From Parapristionchus giblindavisi (lineage: Eukaryota; Nematoda; Chromadorea; Rhabditida; Diplogasteridae), in NCBI GenBank assembly GCA_943737045.1, contig CALSFV010000362.1, positions 1-64,000 of the forward strand: a stretch of DNA of 64,000 nucleotides. Direction: 5' to 3'. Positions 11,935 to 23,800 of this stretch are shown one piece after another; the first letter of the stretch is position 1; each line of letters opens with the position of its first letter. The position numbers were made by a program, and so were the translations under genes. The notes under the pieces were generated by a model. The model was not told the origin of the DNA, did no database searches, and worked only from the letters and a program-made list of their open reading frames with translations.

Positions 11935-13032
11935 ATGACGCAGGCACAGATGGCTATGGTGGCCGAGTTGGAGGTGGAGATGATGAGTGACATGTACAGG
12001 TACGGTAATATGTGGATACTGTAGGTCAGGACTATTGATTGGTTTATGCATCCGTTTAACACGATAGTTCAATACAGTATGGAATAAGTACAGTAAGAAT
12101 TGATAATGACGTGAAAATGTGCATTTTTAAAATTTATTATTATTTTATTTGTTATTATTGTTATTATTAATGATTCAGACGAATGACTGGCGCCTGCCAA
12201 GACAAGTGCGTCTCCAAAGCTTTCAAGGAGGCCGAGCTCACCAAGGTTTGTGATTTCAAAGAAATCATCGATCTACCACCTAATTTTCGTTATCATTGCT
12301 AGTGTCTTTCGTAACCATATCAACTAGTCCTCTTTAATACTTATTATCGATAGCAATCATCTCATGGCCCACCGCATAGATGATCTTGATAAAGAAATGT
12401 TTAAAAAGATTGATTTCTACGCGCACGTCGTAACGCATGAATATATCATCTGATCTTAAGATCAATATTATTTATTAATTATTCTTTTCATTCAGGGTGA
12501 AGCAGTGTGTCTCGACCGATGTGTGGCAAAGTACCTCGATGTGCATGAGAAACTCGGTAAACGACTGACGAATATGTCACAGACGGTATGATTGTTGATT
12601 TATTGATTGATCATCTAGAAGAATTTTTCCACTAAGTATTTTTGATTGATTGGAAGACTCCGTGTATTTCCCATATAAAAGATACTATCTGACTATGTTG
12701 AGTTATGCTTGGCACAGCTAAAGAATGACATGCCACGAATTTTTTTATATTAACCCTGCTGAGTACGGTGGTCCACATGAGAAAATATTAAAATATTTCG
12801 GCTGAAATTGTTCGTAGCATGTCATGTTTTGGCTATGCCAAGGTTGTACAGCAGTAACTCGATCCAGACATTTGGGAAATATCGTTGAATTTGGGTTTCA
12901 CTGTTTACATAATTCGAGGTCTATGTCAAGTATGATAATGATGATCACTTTCTTTTTTTCTCAATATCATTTTCACAGGACGAAGCAGCGCTGCAGAAGA
13001 TTGCTGCGGAGACGCCACCAGCGGCTAAATGA
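11935..13032 (+). CDS. TIMM10: Mitochondrial inner-membrane translocase chaperone Tim10
   Basis: Exons: 11935-11999, 12179-12245, 12496-12585, 12979-13032; about 91 residues, the usual size of small Tims. The twin CX3C motifs are intact: CQDKC and, 16 residues later, CLDRC. The [16 protein letters not shown] and [17 protein letters not shown] segments are diagnostic of Tim10. With Tim9 it forms the intermembrane-space chaperone that escorts carrier and beta-barrel precursors. Oxidation of the twin CX3C pairs by the Mia40 pathway is known for the family. The start was chosen because the ATG follows an acceptor-like TTGCAG and the N-terminus matches family length. Confidence 0.96.
12708..12842. 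mobile_element. Hairpin element in Tim10 intron 3
   Basis: CTTGGCACAGCTAAAGAATG... (12708-12739) and its inverse ending ...GGCTATGCCAAG (12811-12842) form arms of about 32 bases around a 70-base loop. No coding content. Probably a small non-autonomous DNA element; the flanking duplication is unclear. Confidence 0.55.
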
Positions 13033-13893
13033 TAGATCATAGATTGATATTGATTGATTATCGATCGATATTCCTCATTCTTAGTTCGTATTCTCTTATC
13101 CAAAATGATCTACACTCTTTCATTATGTGCTAATAGAGCTCAATATATCTTGTTTCTCCTTCAATTGTTTTGTTTAAAGCACAGTAGGCTGCATTCCCCT
13201 CGTTTAGCTAGTCGTTTTATTTGACTATTCAATTGTTGTTTTCCTTGTTGTGATGAACACATTTTTTTGAAAAAGTGGGCGGAGCTTGTAACATGATTAA
13301 AAGATCTCAGCAATGTCATAAATGAGGAAAGTGGATAAAGGGGTAATTTCTTTTTTTAATCCTCCTGACTACACATGTACTATCATTCATCCACTGAATG
13401 AGCAAATCATTAGTCAAATCATTTTTTATTCGATGATATCGAATTCCACGAACTGAATACGTTTTATCTAGTCTACTACATCAAAGAAGGTACATCGGAC
13501 AATTGATTGCTTAAATAATATATTTAAAAAGTGACGAAATGTAACTTATAATATCTTATTTTATATGCTCAAATGTCGGGTGTTTCAAATGGAGATACAA
13601 TATTGAATGTTTCCTCTCAAATGAAGGGGCAAGAACAATCAATAGATTTAAAATGAGACCAATCAATATTTTGAGATTGAGAAGAGATACGGTAGATCTG
13701 AGAACAATTGAATCAATTTAAAAGCATGAGTGATGATCATTGAGGATGAGATAAATAAATATTCACAAAATAAATAAATAAAGTTCAAACCAATAAACAA
13801 CAACATGGACAATATTTCTACATTGGTGGTGCAATGAAGATACGGTAGGTGTCGTTTGATACGTGGTGTGATGGGGGATACTGTAGGCGGTTC
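13033..13893. other. Convergent 3' region, no gene seen
   Basis: Shared downstream region of Tim10 (plus) and the TFIIA gamma copy (minus). AT-rich with several TTTATT runs. I see no exon or structured repeat. Confidence 0.5.
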
Positions 13894-14739
13894 CTATGCA
13901 GTGGTTCCAGATGCTGGAGCCAATGCACGACCATCGCATGCGACCACCTTCACTCTAGAAAAATAATAATTTGTTCATTCGCAAACCCGGTGATATCAGG
14001 TTTCCCGTCACAGATATGTTTGTATGATTTCATTCACAGATCAATGCCCAACGTGGACGTCTTATAAAATAAACAACATCAAAATGAATGGACATCATTA
14101 ACTATGTAATGGATGATTGATATGACTCAAACAACAGTATACCTTTGTACAACACTATCGATGGATCGATTGACATCACGGAACTCGACATCATCGATTA
14201 CAAATGTCCATACATTATCACAGAAACGATAGGCCACCAGTTTGTTCGCTTTGAATTGAACCTCAACAATACAAATATATTTACTTATTTATGTATACAT
14301 TGGCGTTCTTCAGTGATTAAAATGATTTTTTTGAAATATAACCAAAATTAATAGTAGGCTAGATTTATGCCATCAATAAGATATGGATTTCTCCGACATC
14401 GCTTTTAATTTATTGTTAGTTCACCTTTCTACTCTATTTCTAACATATAAATATAATACAAATTAATCGATGAATACCTTGGACTTGGCACGATATGCGA
14501 GTGCCTTGTTTATATTCCTGTCGAACGCTGACAGTACCTAGAGACCAAAGATCATTATCAACCAGTAATTATACAGTTGTCAATATTTTTATATCTTCCA
14601 AAATAATCAATAATCAATGCTCAATTTACCGTACCCTCAGAGCCAATGCTTTCGGTATGAGATTCTCATCCATCATCTCATCGAGAACATCCTTCAGAGC
14701 AATGCCCAAGGTCGTCTCACGATACATCTGATACGCCAT
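13894..14739 (-). CDS. GTF2A2: TFIIA small (gamma) subunit, downstream paralogue
   Basis: Exons on the minus strand: 14739-14635, 14537-14478, 14261-14143, 13954-13894; 114 residues, close to the normal 105-115. The N-terminal helical part ([29 protein letters not shown]) and the beta-barrel part ([29 protein letters not shown]) are both complete. TFIIA gamma pairs with the alpha/beta subunit to stabilise TBP on TATA DNA. This copy lies about 890 bases downstream of a second gamma gene on the same strand. It has diverged clearly in the hinge ([11 protein letters not shown]) and in the C-terminus. Confidence 0.95.
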
Positions 14740-15625
14740 CCTACAGCGAAAGAAGATTATGGTAATCACATTTATTGATTAATCAGCACTGTATATCGAT
14801 CGATCAAGATATATTCAACCGTTCTTGCCGACGGAGTGAGAAATGTGAAGGAATCGAGGCAACAATTAAATGTCACACATTTATCGATTAGCAAAACATT
14901 TACAGAAACAAAGATGGTTAAGATGAGCGTAAAACGAAGCAAAGCGAAAAATATTTTCGAAATATGGGGGAAATCGTTAAAAGGCACACAATTCTATAGA
15001 AGAAAAAGATGAACCGATGAGGAGAACGATAAGCGAAAGAAGAATATCACCAAGGAAGGAGTTAAATGGACGATATGCATTCATTCCCACCACGTCACAA
15101 AGGACCAATCAATAAATCGATAATCTATTCAATCAATATGTATATATGTGCGAACGAATCAATATGATGTTGGTGCAGGTATCAGCGGATCATCAACCCT
15201 AGCTAAAGGTTTGTCTTTTGGCACAACATGCGCACAAAATATCCAACAAACACAAAATTAAAGGCGATGTGAAGGGGGTTGGGGGTAGTGTATGATGTCA
15301 CAACAATTAATATATGCAGCATAGTATGGATTACTGTGGAAAATACGATCTCTGTTAAAATCTATAAAAATATGTGGGAAAAAACAAATAAATCTATAGA
15401 ACATTTGTAGAAAAACAATGGGAAACAACTCAAATGACAATACTACATCATCTTTCTATATGTTAAAATATATTCCTCTACATAAATATACGTAATTCTT
15501 TTCGTATATGTATATATGTACAATATAACAGTAACATGCTGGAATCATGCGGAAACAATATTGAATTATTCAGAGATTACGGTAACGAGGGCGGAGTCAG
15601 GCCATTATCGATCGTTATTGATTGA

Positions 15626-16842
15626 TTATAGATTAGTAGTAACAGAAGTAGGAGGGATGATCTTATTGGATCCATCACAAGCAACAATCTTCAAACGATC
15701 CTTGGGTGCGGTGATCTGCTCACGGAATTCAACCTGTAATTTACAAAATAAATATTTAAAATTCTTAACCTTTGTAGACAAAAAATCGATAAATTAAACC
15801 TGACACATACCTTCTCAATGACAAAAGTCCACACATTGTCGCAGAAGCGGTAAGCTCTCAGCTTCTCTGCCTGAACAACAATCACTAATCATCAATCAAT
15901 CAATAATCTACCGTATACCTTAAAGGACATCTTGTTCTTGGCCTTGGTATTGATCGTCTTATTGATGGCCTTATCAAAGGTGGCGAGTACTCGTTCTGCC
16001 AGTGCCTTCGGGATCATATCCTCCTGAACAATCATGTTATATGAGTCAGTCTTCAATTTATTTTCAAATCCACAACGATCAATTAACGTGAAAACTCTCT
16101 CCAATGCAATGTTCTCTCGTCCAATTAAAATAGCCTCACAAAGGACTGATCATTATTTAAGGCAAACCGAGTAATGTGTGTATAGGGCTCTAATAAATAG
16201 CCCGAATAAAATGAAAGGTGAAGTTATAAGAAGCCGAGAAAGAATTGGAAGAGTTCTATTCAAGGGATTTGGCCAGATTATACATCCAAAAGTAAAAAAG
16301 AGCGACAAATAAAATTCTGCCTCTAATTTATTAAGATCATTGAAATTGTAATTTGAATTCCCACATTTTTCCCGCGCCTGTGAATTCAAAGAGTTTCCAG
16401 TTCCGGACTTCCGGATGCTTTTTCAGAGTCTGTCTGAAAACTCGTCTATTTCAGAGTTCCGCTATTTTTAACGAGCCATTAATGGTAAAAGCCCCATCTG
16501 CCCTCATTCATTGTTCCATTTATTTTCCCTATGAGTGGTATCTTTCCTCGGGGTAGAGAACTCTATCAATTCTCTCTCTGATTCTCCACACCGTTGAGTA
16601 TGGGCGACTATTATTTTTAAATTTATCACATGTAGTCAGCGTAAGGCCGATTTCCCATAAGTCTCACTCTTCTATGATCAATCCCTTGTGTGCGACAATA
16701 CTCGAATGAGGAGCATACAGTAAGCCTACAATACCCCATAGCCATCAATAGGACTACTGTATACCTGCAGAAAATCGTTGAGCGTGCTCTGTAGGGCCTG
16801 TCCTACCGTAGTATTACGGTACATTTGATATGTGGTAGTCAT
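15626..16842 (-). CDS. GTF2A2: TFIIA small (gamma) subunit, upstream paralogue
   Basis: Exons on the minus strand: 16842-16765, 16023-15919, 15870-15811, 15733-15626; 116 residues, all phase 0. Landmarks: [69 protein letters not shown] and LKIVACDGS. The intron positions differ partly from those of the neighbouring copy: its first intron is 26 codons in rather than 35. It lacks no family landmark, so it looks functional. It lies 510 bases downstream of the AAMP-like gene on the same strand, so co-transcription is possible. Confidence 0.95.
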
Positions 16843-17351
16843 GATCACCCGCCTGGTAAGTGAGATACCGTAATTATTCATCATATACCGTAATCTAGTT
16901 CAGAGGTAATTCAGTCGCTGACTCGGACAGCTTTAGGTCAAACTACGAACAAAATCATCTAAGAAAAAAACATGTTTATCATCCGTAGTAGCAATAACAA
17001 CCAACCAACGATCAACGAGAGATATAGGTTAACAACGGGTCAACGAGGAGGGGTCAAGATAACGAAAAGATCAAAGATCATCCTAAAGATCAAAGATCAA
17101 GAAGAGCTAAATGTAGGCAAACGATCAGCATTGAAACAAACAAACAACTAGGTCGAATTAAATTAAATTCTCAGGGGTCGCTAACGCTGTTTTCGAACAC
17201 AAAAATAGTAGCAAGTTTAATTGTCATAACAATATCGATAGAATTCTCTATATCACTCTATTCCAAAGAAACAAATCAATATAAGAAGATAACAAAAGTG
17301 GCAAAAAAATAGATCACGAAACTGGACAGTAAATCATTCGATAATCATTGA
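16843..17351. other. Gap between AAMP stop and TFIIA gamma start
   Basis: Holds GATCAAAGATCA words (17068-17100) and otherwise plain AT-rich sequence. It may hold the 3' UTR of AAMP and a promoter or spliced-leader site for the TFIIA gene. Confidence 0.4.
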
Positions 17352-20300
17352 TTATGCAGATGGTTCGTCCGAGACCTCTAGGACGCGGATGGAACCTCCA
17401 CCGCACGCGGCGAGTAAGCGGCATACTGGATCCGTCTGGAGAACAACCAACTCTAACACGGCGTCGCCCGCACAGCACAGCTCCTGACACAATGTAAATT
17501 ATGAAAATATTAAAAAATGCATTCCCAATTTCATTATTGATTAGTTAAATTATATTACAACCATGAAACGATAGCAAATAGCTACCTTTATTTGTGATCC
17601 GTCGCGTGCATCATGGGCGCGGACAAAGGAATCAACAGACGCGGTTACGAGGAGTGGACGCGCGCCATTTGCACACCATCTCACACGTGTGATCGCCTGC
17701 AATGTAATAATACAGTAAGAGACTTTGATTATTGTATTGGGGGGAGGTTGAATGACTGCTGAAAATGAAAAGATGAGAAAGCAAAACAGGTGGATTCCTG
17801 CTACAGACTCTTATGAAAGCGGTTGTTCACCATTCGCAGATCAATTCAACAACCTATTCGAACCAGCGAAAAAAACCTGATGGTGTTGAAACGACTTTTT
17901 TTTCAAATTTTAACAAACATCAATCAGTAAATTGCAGAAAGTATCTCCAAAACAAAGTAACAACAAAATGACCGCCAACCTGTCCAGAGTCATTCCTGAA
18001 CGAGTATCGGGGCGTCGCAGCCTGGTCCAATTGGTACACGGCCATGGTTCCATCATTACGACCAACAGCCAGAAACAGGCCAGCCGATGGCCCACTCATC
18101 GGCCCGTATGCCATCGTCTCTACACACGTGTCGATGGCATCGATATCAGTGGGTTCATTGCCTCCCTCAACCATCGGAGCGTCCTCGGCTTCCTGCAAAT
18201 TATTGATCCATAACAATTATTGATTTTTGGTTATATGTTTTCCATTGCATTTCCATTACTTTTTCACGCATATCGTTACTTGCCTCATTACGTGCATATG
18301 CACTTTGGTAAAAGATAAATATACATATTTATTTAAATCTATTTCTACTCCTTGTTCACTATTCTACTCTCGTTATTCAACTTTCGACCCCTCTCTCGTT
18401 CCCCGCCATTCAAATCCACCTTCGTGTATTTGTGTGTATGCAGTTCGTTCGAGGGCAGTCGTCAGGGAGGGAAGGGGAGACGGAGACGGAGATAGAGAAG
18501 AGGAGGGAGGGAGAGAGAGAAGAGGAGGGAGGGAGAGAGAGAGGTAGAGAGGGAGAGAGTGAGAGGGAGGGAGAAAGAGGGAGAGAGAGAGAGGTAGAGA
18601 GAGAGGTAGAGGTAGAGGTAGAGAGACAGACAGTTAGAGAATGATAGGGGTCGGATTGACCGTCGCCATCGTCGCCACTACCTACAACACTGTATAGTGT
18701 ATTCCCTTCTCCTCTCTTCTCTTCTCTGAGTACGAGAGAGAGAGAGAGAGAGAGATTGAGAGAGAGAGATCTATGAAATGTTCCACACTCTCCTCATCTT
18801 CCCTACTATCTCTCTTCATCTCTCTTCACACTCTCCTCATTCCCCATACTCTCTCATCACTCCAACTTCTCTACCACTCTCTTCATTCCCCATACTCTCT
18901 CACTCCCTTTCATTCTATGCCACTCTCCACATTGTCGTGTTCTCTCACTTTCGCGCCAAGGACGCTACTTCTTATATTTGAAGGAGACGAAGAAAAAGAG
19001 GTGGTGGAAAAAGAGTTACTCTAACCGTCTGACGTGCTCTCTCCGAATCATATGCTCTCTCTCCGTCAGACATGTACTCTGACCATCTGGACTCTCTCCA
19101 TTCACACGCTCTCTCGTCCACTTTTTCACCCCCTCTTAATTCATTTTCTCCCACAGGGATGAGTGAATGAATGAAAGATTCAATTTTGTCCCAATCTCCC
19201 CATCTACCATACTCTCTCTGCTTCTCTGGCACTCTCGCTCTCATCCACTTTACCGTATCCTTCCTCTGCGTCTCTACCATCGAACTACCGCATCCACAGT
19301 CTCCTTCAATGTGTGAGGCAGCAATTTGGCGCGGCAATGAATGGAGATAGAACAATGAAGTAAGAGGAAGGAATGGGGAGAAGGAGAAGGACAAGTACAA
19401 CTACTAGTATTACTGTACTATACTTGTAGTACACTAAAGGAGAACGATGGGTAGAATATCAGTGGGAAAGAAATGAAGAGCAAACGAAGATCATGATAAA
19501 GACATAGCGAGTAGAAATGACAGCAGTCTCAAAAATGATTTTCAAAATTTGAATTTGGCGGGAAAATAAGTCAATACCGTACCATTCGATCTTCCCTGGG
19601 CGGAGGAGGCAGGGGCGGCAGTGATGTGTGCTTCTTCAGTGATAGCTCATCAGCAGTTCCTGCAAACGATGTAATGGTATTTTGTTGTCCAAAAGTACCG
19701 TAACTCCCAGCATCGATTCAATCAATAGCCAGAAAGCTACCGTAACCAACATATCTCTAGGATAAATCAATGAATAGATCCTCACCCGTGCTTAGCATTC
19801 GTACTTCTCCTGATATCGTTCCGGCTGCAGCTATGGCCAATGTTGGATGACATTCGAGAGTGTTCACTTCTGTTCGTAGTTTGATCGACACGAATGATTG
19901 ATCCTACAATGAATGTAATAAATATCTCTATCATATACTAATCATTTATCAATATACAAATCAATATCTCAATGATTACGGTACATTTGTCGCTTTTCGC
20001 AAATTCATTGCAGTGGTTATTCATAAAGTAATAGCCCATATGTCTTTATCTATTAAGGCGCCTTTATCATCTCTACTTGCAGATGAAAATCCATATTTCA
20101 ATGGTTACTGTATCCACATCTTCATCACATATTTAGCAATCGATAATCTCCTCTAACCAAAGTTTATGGTGTATTGTAGCGAACAAAGTTCCCACAAATA
20201 CACTCGCTACAGTATAGAGACTACTACAAAATTGTACAATATTCATTACATTTAAACTCCTTCATCAAAACGAGAGAGAAATAAAAGAATAAAAACAATA

Positions 20301-20752
20301 TTCTCCCCTCTCTAATACAGTCCCTCTGTATTATCTATCCATCTCTTTCTTTTCATTTCTCTCTCTCTCTCCTAGAAAGGCTTCCCACACGTCCCCATTA
20401 TTTTTGTTATTGTGTGTTTCATTATATTTTTGCATTTCTATCTATACTCACCCTCTCCCTCCCTGACTGTCATTCACGTGAGAGAAGAGAAGGCTGTATT
20501 ATCATCAGCCTCTCTTTCCCATAGGGGGAGAGAGGAGAGGGAGAGGAGGGTAGAGAGAGAGAGCATAGGTGGGCACGCTGGGGGAGAGACTGTGCGCAAA
20601 CCGGGGAATTGTAAGGCAAGGCTATGCGCGTGGCCATTTTTTGCAGATTTGACTGGAAGTTTTCCAATTTTTGCGAGAAAAAGCTATGCGCAAGGCCCCG
20701 CAAGGGAAGGCAAGGCTGTGTGCAAAATGAATTCGTTTTCACGCGCCCACCT

Positions 20753-20805
<53 letters not shown>

Positions 20806-23800
20806 GAGGAGGAAGAGGAGAGAGTGGAGAGGAAGGAGATAGGAAGGGCGAAATTATTGCCAGCTGATTGCTCTCCACTTTCCTTCAAGGCTCTCCTCTT
20901 CTTCAGTTAATTACATTCGAGAGAGAAAGAGAGAGTCTCTCATACTCAATAACAGTATCCATTACATATTCTCTCAATTATCTCTCTCTTTAAAACAAAC
21001 AAACATTACATTGTATTTAAATTTAAAAAAATAATTAATCACACAATTTCATTGAGATAACACGATACTTATCATCCACGGACTGAATTTACTAAGCCAT
21101 ATTCTACTAATGAGACCCAAACTACACTTGTCAGTTCCGTGTCTGGAATCCAGGGCCGAAACACGAAGTCTTTTAAATTATATGCAGTATTTTCGTTGCT
21201 TTGTCTGAATAAGCCACACACACAGCCTTCGTATTCTTCTTTTAATTTGTGAACGAGGGAGAATAATTCGTACTGACAGGAGGCAGACGGTCTATCTGTC
21301 TTCCAGAGGGGGAATGATAGCAGATGTTGTGGAGTGAGGGAGAGGGAGGAAGGGAGAGAGAGAGAGAGAGAGAGACAGAGAGAGAGAAAGGAGGGAAATA
21401 GAGAGAGAGATAGTACGGTCGAATAGATAAAGAGTGTATCACCTGCCCGATAAATGAATACAATATAATGGACAAATATTAGTTAAAGAATCTTTTGATA
21501 AGGGAATGTGATACGGTGAACCGTTCATTCTCTTATAAATCATGATTGCCATAAAGATCATAGAGTGAATTGCACAACTTGATCGACAATTCATCATCAT
21601 TCATATAATTCCATATAAATATAACTCTCCCATCCGTCTGCTGATCGTGTTTACCTTTGAACAAGGTGAAAATACGTTTCAAATATCACTTAAACGCCGC
21701 AGGCTAATCTCGCTCCTCTCCATCCCCCCTAGGGGGGGAGGCTTATCCAGGCTTCATCCCCAGTCGGAAAAGGTCACACTCTCCATATCTAAACTATCTA
21801 CCATCTCCTCCTCCTCCCCTCCTCTATCCCCTAATCCCCCCTCCTAATCTATCATCACCCAGAATAAATTAATCGTGAATATTATAATACACAAGGATGA
21901 ACCACCTCTATCTCTCTCAACATATATAATCCACCCCATCTTCTCTAATCATACACGTTATCACATCAGTGTCATACTATCACTTCATCTCATCACTCTT
22001 CGTTATCAAAGGGTGAATTTCCTTATTAGGATTTACTTGACAAGGGAACTATTTAACCTTACCACAAAATACTCTAATTTTGATACCTTGACGTGAATCT
22101 TCATGGGGTAAGGATCCCGAAAAGCTAGGTCATCAGAGTCACATTCGCGTTTTAAGCCCCTTTTTTGGCTTCTGAAAAATGCACTAGATTTTCCTCTCAC
22201 CCCCTCGTTCTTACTTCCGAAAAGACTCTCGGAAGTGAGTTTACAAAGACATGTGGTCGAGTGGTGTAGTGGTCTGGAGCGCTTGCGCTCACTCCGCCTT
22301 TTGCGGGTTCGATCTATCGAGCGACCGATATTTTTGCAATTTTTCAGAGGTAATTTACATGTTTGAACATGTTTCGGCATCCTATCTACCTGGTTTTTCC
22401 ATTGTTTTTATTGACATTTTTATTGGTTATGGACCTTTTTCCTGTTCGTAATCAGCTGATAGTTGGCTACCTTGCTGCTCGCTTTGATGTGAAGACGGCC
22501 TCAACAGTTTCCCGTGACGATCTGAACCCGGAGGAACGGAGATGGGCTGATCGTGTGTTCTCCATGCTCAAGGGAGCCGAGTCAGGAGAGATCCAGGTTC
22601 GTGAGCGACTCGAGATGATACAAGAAGAACCGGAAGAGGTGGATATGGATTGGGATGCAGACGAAGATGACGGCAGTATCAAAGCGAAGTCTCCTTCAGA
22701 GAGTCAGGTACGTTAATTTGGTTTCAAAAATAACATTATATTTATTTTGTTGCACAATAGCATGTACTCATTCAGATGAAAGAAGCACTCCGAGTTTATC
22801 GATCAGGCAAAGGCAGATTGAATAAGAAGAAAGCTGGCACACAATCACTTGCTGTGATGAAAAAGCGGTTTTATTGGATAACCGATAGAAACAGCATCAA
22901 GGAACTCCTTCAGTTTGAGAAAACTGGTTTGATTATTTTCATAAATTATTTATTTTAACGTTTATCACGTTACTTTTTTCATAGGACGTTTGCCGAAGTG
23001 TCGTCCCTTTGAGCTGCAGAAGCTAGCGAAGCAACTTGAAGTAGAAGTTATAAGACTTATGGATGAGCATCTCCCAGTACACGATGATGATCTACGTGAG
23101 CTTGCAATTACAATAAACAGGAGGAATGATCATTGGAGAAACTTCAAGGTATCATAATTGTGTTGTTGAATGATAACATCACAAAACTTTTTCAGGCTTC
23201 CTCGTCTTGGATTTCAAAATGGAAAAAGAAGTATGGTATTGTATCTCGAAGAATCACGGAAGTTGTGACGGCTCGCTGCATCAAAGATCGAGAGAAGAAG
23301 CTGCAAGAGGTGTCCAGAAGTGTCAGTTAAATGACCATATTATTGTTGTTTTTTTTCAGACGGCTGAGTTTCGCGATCGAATCGCCAGCATTGTTGCCAA
23401 ACATCCGGGAATCGTCATCATAAATGCTGATCAAACTGGGTTGCAGAAGGTATTTTTATTCCGTTTTATAAAATTTTTTCCGTACAAATCGATTCCGATT
23501 ACACTACGAAACATCATCCGCTCGAACTTTGGCTAGGAAAGGAGAGAAGAAAGTAATGCGAAAGGCCCAGAGCAAGTCAGCGACGACGCACAGCATCACT
23601 CTAATTTGTGCCTTGTGGAGCACCGGATCTCTTTCGGAGAAGATGTTCGTACAATTGGGCGAACCTTCTGGTAAGCTACCCGCAAGAGGTTGTTATTCCG
23701 ATAACATTATTCGTGTTGCCGTAGCAAAGTCTCACATAATGAGTCGGCAGTCAGCCATTGACTTCTTTAAAAATGTATTGTTTTCTGGTCCGCTTCCTCC

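Noticed and set aside
22255..22330. A functional tRNA gene
   Set aside because: The A and B boxes are present but the anticodon arm is a long palindrome and the acceptor arm does not pair; it also occurs in both terminal repeats.
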